This document shows positions 1 through 5,281 of a DNA stretch of 5,281 nt, piece by piece (the stretch's first letter is position 1; every line of letters begins with the position of its first letter). The DNA is taken from the NCBI GenBank assembly GCA_016717595.1, contig JADKFE010000116.1, positions 1 through 5,281 on the forward strand, given 5' to 3'. The position numbers and the translations under genes were made by a program. This DNA comes from Deltaproteobacteria bacterium (GTDB lineage Bacteria; Myxococcota_A; UBA796; CAJQPC01). The notes under the pieces are model-generated. The model was not told where the DNA came from, did not search any database, and saw nothing but the letters and a program-made list of their open reading frames with translations.

Positions 1-1764
1 CACCACGAGGTCGGCGTGATTCAGAACACGCCTGTCCCCGACCTCTCCCCCGACGATGAGGCGCTCCTCGCGGGCCTCGCGAAGACCTCCTGGTCCCTCA
101 AACGTCGCCTGGACACGGTCAACGAGACGTCCCACGCCCTGCTGCTCCCGGCGCTGCTGTCGGTCTCCGGCGCCTCACTCACCGAGCGCGCGGCCGCCTG
201 GGCCCAGCACGCCGACGCCCTCGGGCGCCGCCTGACCGAGCTTCAAGCGCAGATCGACGATCGGTGTTTTGTTCTGTATGGCATCAACGCCGAGGACCGC
301 GCCGCCATCGAGCGCGGCTTCGGCGGCGGCGCGCCCCTTCACGACGCCCCCGAGGAGGCGCTTGAGGACGAGGGCCCCGAGGGGGACGACGGCGACATCC
401 GCCGCCACGCCGCGGCGCTGATCTCTTGGGCCCTCGGCGTCGCCTTTGGCCGCTTTGATGTGCGCCTCGCCACGGGGGCGCGCCCGCTCCCCCCCGAGCC
501 CGGGCCCTTTGACCCGCTCCCGGCCTGCTCGCCGGGGATGTTGACCGGGCCCGACGGCCTGCCCGTCGCCGCACCGCCGCTGGGCTACCCCGTCGCCTTC
601 CCCAGCGACGGCCTGCTCGTGGACGACCCCGGCGCCCCCAACGACCTGCTCGGCGCCGTTCGCCAGGTCTTCGCCGCGGTGTTCGGTGAGGCGGGCGACG
701 AGCGGCTGGCCGAGGCCGTCGCGCTCCTCGACCCCCGCGCCGACGACCTCCGCCCCTGGCTGCGGTCCAGCCTCTTCGCCGAGCACATCCAGCGCTACTC
801 CAAGTCCCGGCGGAAGGCCCCCATCTACTGGCGCCTCGGCACCCCCTCGGGCGCCTACAGCGTGTGGGTGTACCTGCACCGCGTCGGCCCCGACACCCTA
901 CACGCCGCCCTGCGGGACCACGTCGCGCCCAAGCTCGGCTACGAGGAGGAGCGCCTGGGCCAGCTCACCGCCGAGGCCGGGCCGACGCCGTCCACGGCCC
1001 AGCGCCGCGCTCTGGCCGCCCAAGAGGGCTTTGTGGAGGAGCTGCGGGTGTTTCGCGACGAGCTGGCGCGGGTAGCCCCCTTGTGGAGCCCCAACCTCGA
1101 CGACGGCGTGGTGATCAACGCGAGCTTCTTGCACCGGCTGTTCCAGCACACCCGGCCCTGGGCCAAAGAGTGTGAGGCCCACTGGGAGAAGCTCAAGGCG
1201 GGCGAGTACGACTGGTCCCACCTCGCCATGCGCCTGTGGCCGGAGCGGGTGGTGCCCAAGTGCGCCGAGGATCGAAGCCTCGCCATCGCGCACGGCGTCG
1301 AGGACCGCCTGTGGGTGGACGACGGCGGCCGCTGGCGCCCCAAGCCGGTCACGGAGGAGGAGCTCACCGAGCTCGTCCAGGCCCGCAGCTCGGCGGCGAT
1401 CCGCGAGGCCCTGCGAGAGGTGAGCGCGGCCCCACCCCCGGCCCGCGCCCAACGCGCCCCGCGCCCCGCCCCGGTGGCCGCGCCCAAGGAGCGGCCCTTG
1501 AAGGCGGCGACGGTGCAGCTCCCCCTCGACCTGAGCGCCGCCCGCCCCGGCGCCGACAAGCCCGCCCTCGACGCCCTGCGCGCGGCCCTGCACCAGCACC
1601 CCGAGGGCGCCAGCAAGGCGGAGCTCCTCGCGGCGAGCGGCCTGGACGAGGGCCAGTGGGCGGCGGCGATCGGCGCGCTCACGGCGTCGGGTGAGGTGGA
1701 GCGGCGGGGGCAGGCGCGGGGGATGCGGTATGTGAGCAGTAAACAAGGAGGTCAGGATGATTGA
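1..1764 (+). CDS. pglX: PglX-like BREX adenine DNA methyltransferase, C-terminal part (5' truncated)
   Basis: The frame is open from base 1, so the gene begins upstream; the GTG at 16 is unlikely to be the true start. The visible ~587 residues lack the SAM-binding and NPPY catalytic motifs, which should lie upstream. Segments typical of large PglX/Eco57I-type methylases are present: an LYGI segment near 277-291; ISWALGVAFGRFD near 421-459; YSKSRRKAPIYW followed by TPSGAYSVWVY near 796-873; NLDDGVVINASFL near 1093-1131; and YDWSHLAMRLWPERV then SLAIAHG near 1207-1293. A Pro/Ala/Arg-rich linker (about 1429-1560) leads to a C-terminal winged-helix-like domain (about 1561-1734). Family knowledge: PglX methylates adenine in host DNA in BREX and is needed for self/non-self discrimination. 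The pglX name rests on these motifs plus pglZ downstream; a type IIG or DISARM-like methylase is the main alternative. The stop overlaps the next gene by 8 bases. Confidence 0.8.
   Translation, partial: HHEVGVIQNTPVPDLSPDDEALLAGLAKTSWSLKRRLDTVNETSHALLLPALLSVSGASLTERAAAWAQHADALGRRLTELQAQIDDRCFVLYGINAEDRAAIERGFGGGAPLHDAPEEALEDEGPEGDDGDIRRHAAALISWALGVAFGRFDVRLATGARPLPPEPGPFDPLPACSPGMLTGPDGLPVAAPPLGYPVAFPSDGLLVDDPGAPNDLLGAVRQVFAAVFGEAGDERLAEAVALLDPRADDLRPWLRSSLFAEHIQRYSKSRRKAPIYWRLGTPSGAYSVWVYLHRVGPDTLHAALRDHVAPKLGYEEERLGQLTAEAGPTPSTAQRRALAAQEGFVEELRVFRDELARVAPLWSPNLDDGVVINASFLHRLFQHTRPWAKECEAHWEKLKAGEYDWSHLAMRLWPERVVPKCAEDRSLAIAHGVEDRLWVDDGGRWRPKPVTEEELTELVQARSSAAIREALREVSAAPPPARAQRAPRPAPVAAPKERPLKAATVQLPLDLSAARPGADKPALDALRAALHQHPEGASKAELLAASGLDEGQWAAAIGALTASGEVERRGQARGMRYVSSKQGGQDD
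1561..1734 (+). other. C-terminal winged-helix-like domain of the methyltransferase
   Basis: Within the methyltransferase frame this stretch reads as a compact helix-turn-helix with a wing. It has a first helix (PALDALRAALHQHPEG), a second and a recognition helix (SKAELLAASGLDEGQWAAAI), then a typical wing (GEVERRGQARGMRYV). A low-complexity Pro/Ala/Arg linker separates it from the methylase body. Patterns like HPEGxSxAELxxxSGL and GxVExRGxxRGxxY are common in bacterial winged-helix DNA-binding domains. The inferred role is extra DNA binding or protein contact. The assignment is from pattern recognition only. Confidence 0.65.
1745..1752 (+). promoter_or_regulatory. Strong Shine-Dalgarno (AAGGAGGT) for the nuclease-like gene
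   Basis: AAGGAGGT is a full-length complement to the 3' end of 16S rRNA and ends 4 bases before the ATG at 1757. It lies inside the last codons of the methyltransferase gene. It fixes the start of the downstream gene and suggests strong or coupled translation. Confidence 0.85.
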
Positions 1765-2557
1765 GTTACCCACGGATCGAGGCGACTTGAAGGTGCGTTA
1801 TGCGGGGCCTCGCGGCCCGATGCCCCGCCATCTTGACCTCTGGCGGGACGTCTTCGTCTATTGGCGGGACGGTTTAGAGGCGTACAGCAAGGCCACGAAG
1901 GACGAGGGCTGGTGCTACAACGAGCGCCCGCAGGTCGGCTTCCTCTCGACGGCCATCTGGAACGTGAAGGGGGTCACCCTCGCGGAGTACCCGGTCACCA
2001 AACAAGGCTGGCACGACCGGCGCACACGGTACACGGGCCGTGGCGACCTGTGGGCGCACCTGGGAGACACCACCTACGCCATCGAGGCCAAACACAGAGA
2101 GGTTCGCCTGGGCACGCCCAAGACCAAGCAGGCTCTGGACGACCTCTTGGACGAGGCGGGCTGGGACAGCCTCCGAAGCTGTGAGGAGGTCGACTACCGC
2201 GCGGCGGTGAGCTTCGCCCCGCTCGTCGCGAGCGCGACGGTCCCCGCCGAGACGCGCGAGGGCTTCCTCGGCCTCGCGGAGACGCAGCAGATCATCAAGG
2301 GCATGTTCAACCGCGGCTTCCGCGTCGACCTCTTCCCGAGCTGGACACAGGCGTGGACCGCTCAGATGGCGCGCGGTACGTCGGCGTCACGCTGCTGGTG
2401 GGGATGGACGATGTGTAGCGGCCCCAACGAGGCCCCGGTCGGCGGCGCGACCCGCCTCGTTCACCCGCGCCCAGGCGCGCGGCGGCAGGCGAGCGGCTTG
2501 GAGCTGGGCCAGCGGACGGCGGCGAAGCACACGGCGGAGAACGGAGGCTCACCATGA
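1757..2557 (+). CDS. PD-(D/E)XK nuclease-like protein of unknown family, probable C-terminal frameshift
   Basis: The start is an ATG 4 bases after a perfect Shine-Dalgarno, overlapping the methyltransferase stop by 8 bases. As read it encodes 266 residues. I do not recognise a named family. The middle fits a PD-(D/E)XK nuclease core: a possible helix Glu at E56 (YNERPQVGFLSTAIW), Asp D97 in GRGDLWA, then E110-A-K112 in YAIEAKH, giving D-x12-E-x-K. The N-terminal ~50 residues are rich in aromatic and charged residues (LWRDVFVYWRDGLEAY). The last credible strand is GFRVDLFP, around residues 188-195. After that the reading becomes Trp-, Cys- and Arg-rich and unlike a folded protein, while the -1 frame gives a better ending. 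Predicted role: cytoplasmic nuclease effector or DNA-processing partner of the ATPase immediately downstream. Catalytic activity is inferred from the motif alone. Confidence 0.7.
   Translation: MIELPTDRGDLKVRYAGPRGPMPRHLDLWRDVFVYWRDGLEAYSKATKDEGWCYNERPQVGFLSTAIWNVKGVTLAEYPVTKQGWHDRRTRYTGRGDLWAHLGDTTYAIEAKHREVRLGTPKTKQALDDLLDEAGWDSLRSCEEVDYRAAVSFAPLVASATVPAETREGFLGLAETQQIIKGMFNRGFRVDLFPSWTQAWTAQMARGTSASRCWWGWTMCSGPNEAPVGGATRLVHPRPGARRQASGLELGQRTAAKHTAENGGSP
2336..2418 (+). pseudogene. Likely true C-terminus of the nuclease-like protein in the -1 frame
   Basis: From about 2336 the -1 frame reads PELDTGVDRSDGARYVGV and then TLLVGMDDV, ending at TAG 2416-2418. This is a plausible charged loop plus hydrophobic beta strand. 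The annotated frame over the same bases has five Trp in about 25 residues plus Cys. One extra C in the CCC at 2335-2337 would join LFP to ELDTGV and give a 220-residue protein. Third-position GC favours the -1 frame only slightly here (about 84% against 77%, by hand). Beyond 2418 the annotated frame again has GC-rich third positions, so a genuine long tail is not excluded. Confidence 0.55.
2426..2461 (+). repeat. Inverted repeat able to form a strong hairpin, between nuclease-like gene and ATPase gene
   Basis: Outer arms AACGAGGC (2426-2433) and GCCTCGTT (2454-2461) are perfect complements. Inner arms GGTCG (2437-2441) and CGACC (2448-2452) also pair, leaving a 6-base loop and a small asymmetric internal bulge (CCC against C). 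There are 13 base pairs in total. It begins 8 bases after the -1-frame TAG. No T-run follows, so it is not a standard intrinsic terminator. It could be an mRNA-stabilising or translation-tuning stem, or a chance product of GC-rich sequence, although two nested arm sets make chance less likely. Confidence 0.6.
2543..2547 (+). promoter_or_regulatory. Shine-Dalgarno (GGAGG) for the ATPase gene
   Basis: GGAGG ends 6 bases before the ATG at 2554. It supports this start over later Met codons. The protein then begins MIEKITLKDFLSYG, the usual first beta strand of SMC-like ATPases. Confidence 0.85.
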
Positions 2558-3765
2558 TCGAGAAGATCACGCTCAAAGACTTCTTGTCGTATGGTGAGGT
2601 CACGAAACCCTCCCCGATCTACTCATCGCCCCCCAAGGTCACGACCACGCTCAAGATGCGACCGCTGAACGTGCTCGTGGGGCCCAACGCCTCGGGGAAG
2701 TCGAACTTTGTGGAGGCCCTCGCCCTGCTGCGGGCGGCCCCAAAGGATCTGCCGCTGCCCATTCGTAACGGTGGGGGCGTGGCGGAGTGGATCTGGCGCG
2801 GGGATGGCAAGGCGCCAGATCGGGCGACGGTGGAGGTGACGCTGGCGAGCCGAAAGGCCTCCGCGGGGCACGCCGATCCTCCCCCATTTCGGTATCGCCT
2901 GACCTTCGGCGCGCCGGGCGGCACGTTCAGGGTGTTGGACGAGCTCATCGACCAAGACCAACGGGGGAGGCCCCCGGATCCGTACTTCGCGACCCAGAAG
3001 GACGGCCCGGTCATCGCGCGGGGCGCCAAGGGGAGTCGTGTGCTGGAGCCGGTCGACATCGACTCCACCCAGTCGATCCTCTCCCAGCGCAAAGACCCAG
3101 AGAATTTCCACACGCTCACGAAGGTCGGGGAGTTTTTTGGCAAGATCCTGATCTACCGGAGCTGGACGTTTGGCCCCGACGCGCCGATTCGTTCGTCGTG
3201 CCTCATCGACGTCCCCACCGCCACCCTCGCTGAAGACTTCTCCAACCTGCCCGCCCGCCTCGCGGTGCTCAAGCGGAACCCCGCGACCAAGCGGCGGCTC
3301 TTGGAGCGGCTCGCGGAGCTAGAGTCGGAGTTCACGGATCTGGAGGTCACCCCCGAGGGCGGGCGCCTTCAGCTCTACCTCATCGACGGCGACCGGCCCG
3401 TCCCGGCGAGTCGCCTCTCTGACGGCACGCTGCGGGCTCTCGCCCTGCTCGCCATCCTCATAGAGCCTGGCCCCGCGAGCGTGGTGGTGATCGAGGAGCC
3501 CGCGCTTGGGCTGCACCCTGACATGCTCCCGACGATAGGCGAGCTCCTCGTATCGGCCAGCGAGCAGGCGCAGCTTGTCGTGACGACCCACTCCAGCGAC
3601 CTCCTCGACGCCTTGACCAAACACGCTGAGAGCGTCGTCTTGTGTGAGCGCCAGGGCGCGAGCACGGCGCTGCGGCGTCTGGGCCGGGCGGACATCACGG
3701 CCTTGGCGGAGTTTGACGGGCTCGGGGCGATGTGGATGTCGGGCAGCTTAGGAGTCACCCCTTGA
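2554..3765 (+). CDS. AAA_21/COG4637-like SMC-type ATPase, probable defence ATPase
   Basis: The protein is complete at 403 residues. It has the split ABC/SMC ATPase layout: first strand MIEKITLKDFLSYG; Walker A GPNASGKS at 43-50; an insert with PIRNGGGVAEWIWRG (about 69-83) as in COG4637 predicted ATPases; ABC signature LSDGT at 288-292; Walker B VVVIEEP at 310-316 with D-loop ALGLHP; and switch His346 in TTHSSDLLD. It ends about 57 residues after the switch His in GLGAMWMSGSLG, a family-like ending, so no TOPRIM nuclease domain is fused. ATP-driven dimerisation is expected from the family. Such ATPases often act as sensors or gates for a partner nuclease, here inferred to be the upstream PD-(D/E)XK-like protein. 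Its ATG overlaps the upstream long frame (ATGA) and its stop overlaps pglZ (TTGA). It uses ATA and TTA codons, and sampled lines appear less GC-rich than pglX. Confidence 0.88.
   Translation: MIEKITLKDFLSYGEVTKPSPIYSSPPKVTTTLKMRPLNVLVGPNASGKSNFVEALALLRAAPKDLPLPIRNGGGVAEWIWRGDGKAPDRATVEVTLASRKASAGHADPPPFRYRLTFGAPGGTFRVLDELIDQDQRGRPPDPYFATQKDGPVIARGAKGSRVLEPVDIDSTQSILSQRKDPENFHTLTKVGEFFGKILIYRSWTFGPDAPIRSSCLIDVPTATLAEDFSNLPARLAVLKRNPATKRRLLERLAELESEFTDLEVTPEGGRLQLYLIDGDRPVPASRLSDGTLRALALLAILIEPGPASVVVIEEPALGLHPDMLPTIGELLVSASEQAQLVVTTHSSDLLDALTKHAESVVLCERQGASTALRRLGRADITALAEFDGLGAMWMSGSLGVTP
3751..3754 (+). promoter_or_regulatory. Shine-Dalgarno (GGAG) supporting the TTG start of pglZ
   Basis: GGAG ends 7 bases before TTG at 3762-3764, inside the ATPase C-terminal codons. 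The only nearby in-frame alternative upstream is GTG 3732, whose extra residues (VDVGQLRSHP) do not look like a conserved N-terminus. This favours the TTG. Confidence 0.7.
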
Positions 3766-5281
3766 CCAGCCTCTTTCACCAGCACCTCAACGAGCAGCTC
3801 CAGGCCGCGCTGCGCAGCGGCGTCGCCGTGGTCATCGACCCGTCCGGCGCCTTCACGCCGTACATCGACGACCTCACCAAGAGCTGCGAGTGGTCCGATG
3901 AGCACCCCGAGGTGGCCTTGGTGAAGGTGGGCGACGTGCCCGCGCGTTTTGTGCGGTTTGCGGGCTCGTGGTTCGGCCTGCGCGCGGCGGCGGAGCCCTT
4001 CGTCTCCGGCGACGGGCCGCCCAGCCCGGCCTTGCTGATCTACGTCCCGCAAGCGGCGCCGGAGCCGGCCCAAGATGTGCTGATGGAGCTCGCCCGCGCC
4101 GGAAAGCGGCTCACCTGGAGCTTTGAGACCGAGGCCCGCGACGCCTTACGCGCGAAGTACACCGACGGCCAGATCGATGAGCTCCTGGCGGACGGCCGCG
4201 CCAGCTTCGACGACGTGGTGGCCATCCTCAACCAGCGCGGCGACGGCGCGGCGAGCCGCCTGAAGGTGGCGTTTTTGGACGAGCCCGACGCCAACATCCT
4301 GCTGCGGTGGCTGGCCGACGACAGCACGGATGGGGTGATCACCGAGAAGGGCGCCCAAGGAGAGCTCACGCGGCTGGTGCGCTCGTGGGTGGGGCTCACC
4401 TTAGAGGACGGCCTCACGCTCCCGGCGGCCCGGGCCCGCCTCGCCCGCTTTGTGCTGCTCAACGAGTTCCGCCGCGATCTGCGGGCCGAGCCACCCGGCA
4501 CAATCCTCAGCCAGCCCACGCCCGAGACCGACACACAGCGGGCCAACACCCTCGCCCTCACGAGACGCTTCAGGGCCGAGTCTCCCAAGGCGTACGTGAG
4601 CCGCGCGCGGCAGATCGAGCAAGAGTTCCACCTCGCCCGGGCGAAGGTCAAGCCCGAGGAGCTGGGCTGCATCGACACCTTCGAGTTTGAGGAGCGCCTG
4701 CTCTTGACCTGGTGCGCGTCGCTTCTGGAGGCGCGGCGCTACGCCGAGGCCCACGCCGTGGTCGTCGAGCGGGAGACGAGCTTCTGGGTGGAGTGGGTGG
4801 ACTCGTCCGCGCAGATGCCGCGCAAAGAGAAGTGGGAGCTGTGCCGCCGGGTGGCGGAGCTCGGGCTTCGCATCGCCGCGGTGAAGGGCGCCTTGCCCCC
4901 GTCCAGCGCGGGCCCCGCGGTGTGGGTGGCGCGTTACGCCGCCGCTGAAGACGGCTGGCACCGCGTCGACGCCGCCCAGCGGGCGCTGGAGACCTGGCGC
5001 AGCCGCGCCGTAGACGAGACCATCGTCGAGAAGGCCGTCGGCGTGGTGCTGCGGGATCACGAACAATTGCTCCACAGCCTCGCCCTGGGCTTCTCCAAGG
5101 CCCTCGGGGCGGCGGGCTTCGCCGTGCCCGGCGTGCTGCATCAGACACGAATCTACCCCGACGTGGTCGCCCCCCGCACAAGCGGCACGGTCGCCTGGTT
5201 CTTCGTGGACGCCCTGCGGTTTGAGATGGGCGCGGAGCTGGCCAAACACCTCGACGGGGTGGACGAGCTGCAGCTCCAGCC
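3762..5281 (+). CDS. pglZ: PglZ, BREX alkaline-phosphatase-superfamily protein (3' truncated)
   Basis: The frame is open from TTG 3762 to the window end, about 506 residues. TTG overlaps the ATPase stop (TTGA), which implies translational coupling. The N-terminus (TSLFHQHLNEQLQAALRSG then VAVVIDPSGAFTPYIDDL) fits PglZ N-terminal regions, as does PALLIYVP around 4024-4047. A long, mostly helical middle region follows. At residues 480-488 the protein reads WFFVDALRFEMG: the VDALRxEM motif that opens the PglZ domain (PF08665), with Asp483 as the expected metal-binding residue. The rest of that domain lies beyond the edge. Family knowledge: PglZ is required for BREX and Pgl phage exclusion and belongs to the alkaline phosphatase superfamily; metal-dependent nuclease activity has been reported for some members. 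The identification is strong; the BREX subtype is not determined. Confidence 0.9.
   Translation, partial: MTSLFHQHLNEQLQAALRSGVAVVIDPSGAFTPYIDDLTKSCEWSDEHPEVALVKVGDVPARFVRFAGSWFGLRAAAEPFVSGDGPPSPALLIYVPQAAPEPAQDVLMELARAGKRLTWSFETEARDALRAKYTDGQIDELLADGRASFDDVVAILNQRGDGAASRLKVAFLDEPDANILLRWLADDSTDGVITEKGAQGELTRLVRSWVGLTLEDGLTLPAARARLARFVLLNEFRRDLRAEPPGTILSQPTPETDTQRANTLALTRRFRAESPKAYVSRARQIEQEFHLARAKVKPEELGCIDTFEFEERLLLTWCASLLEARRYAEAHAVVVERETSFWVEWVDSSAQMPRKEKWELCRRVAELGLRIAAVKGALPPSSAGPAVWVARYAAAEDGWHRVDAAQRALETWRSRAVDETIVEKAVGVVLRDHEQLLHSLALGFSKALGAAGFAVPGVLHQTRIYPDVVAPRTSGTVAWFFVDALRFEMGAELAKHLDGVDELQLQ

Noticed and set aside
1236..1694. Alternative + strand frame of 152 codons inside the methyltransferase
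   Set aside because: It is Gly/Arg/Pro-rich and low in complexity, and it overlaps the conserved methyltransferase C-terminus and winged-helix domain.
898..1773. 291-codon open frame on the minus strand opposite the methyltransferase
   Set aside because: Its composition is Arg/Gly/Leu/Ala-rich without recognisable motifs, and the + strand frame carries clear family motifs. Long antisense frames are expected at this GC content.
2330..2345. Programmed -1 ribosomal frameshifting in the nuclease-like gene
   Set aside because: The zero-frame codons CTC TTC CCG AGC do not form an X XXY YYZ slippery heptamer. The hairpin starts about 85 bases downstream, too far for a standard stimulator.
2426..2480. 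Rho-independent terminator
   Set aside because: The stem is GC-rich but no T-run follows, and the next gene in the same direction starts within 100 bases with its own ribosome-binding site.
1757..3765. Identity as PARIS (AriA/AriB)
   Set aside because: AriB is a DUF4435 TOPRIM-type protein usually encoded after AriA. Here the small protein has a D...EAK motif, precedes the ATPase, and shows no TOPRIM signature.
2554..3765. Gabija GajA or another OLD-family nuclease
   Set aside because: The ATPase ends about 57 residues after its switch histidine, so there is no C-terminal TOPRIM domain, and no UvrD-like helicase gene is adjacent.
4401..5249. 282-codon open frame on the minus strand opposite pglZ
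   Set aside because: It is a GC-driven shadow of the pglZ frame, which carries the N-terminal and VDALRFEM motifs; no motif is seen in the antisense product.
1..5281. Mobile-element ends, CRISPR array, tRNA or rRNA
   Set aside because: No repeated spacer pattern, transposase motif, terminal inverted repeats flanking the cassette, or RNA gene was seen by eye on either strand.

Overview
This is a GC-rich window (roughly 70% G+C, judged by eye) with every gene on the + strand. It reads as an internal slice of a BREX-type phage-defence operon. From left to right it holds four genes. First is the 3' part of a large PglX-like adenine DNA methyltransferase gene (1-1764, cut by the left edge). Next is a small gene with a PD-(D/E)XK nuclease-like core (1757-2557 as read). 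Third is a complete SMC/ABC-type AAA_21 ATPase of the COG4637 kind (2554-3765). Last is the 5' part of a pglZ gene (3762 to the right edge), whose PglZ-domain motif lies just inside the window.

The junctions overlap by 8, 4 and 4 bases, and each downstream start has a clear Shine-Dalgarno sequence. No internal promoter is evident, so one polycistronic transcript with translational coupling is the simplest reading. PglX and PglZ are hallmark BREX proteins: the methyltransferase marks host DNA, and PglZ is an alkaline-phosphatase-superfamily protein required for defence. The BREX subtype cannot be fixed because brxC/pglY, brxL, brxHI and similar genes lie outside the window. The visible PglX C-terminus looks more like the large Eco57I-type methylases than the E. 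coli BREX-1 PglX, as I recall those sequences.

The most interesting part is the middle. A nuclease-like protein and a COG4637-like ATPase are nested between pglX and pglZ. Both genes appear less GC-rich than their flanks in hand-counted samples, as expected for a defence cassette inserted into a BREX locus. This is reminiscent of, but not the same as, PARIS. The small gene appears to carry a -1 frameshift in a short C run near 2335-2337. Adding one C gives a plausible 220-residue protein ending at a TAG at 2416-2418, followed at once by a strong inverted repeat (2426-2461) and a probably non-coding gap up to the ATPase ribosome-binding site. The methyltransferase also ends in an appended winged-helix domain on a Pro/Ala-rich linker.

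The organism is a high-GC bacterium. TTA leucine codons occur in three of the four genes, which argues weakly against Streptomyces. A high-GC proteobacterium or a member of the Myxococcota is possible, but this is a weak inference.
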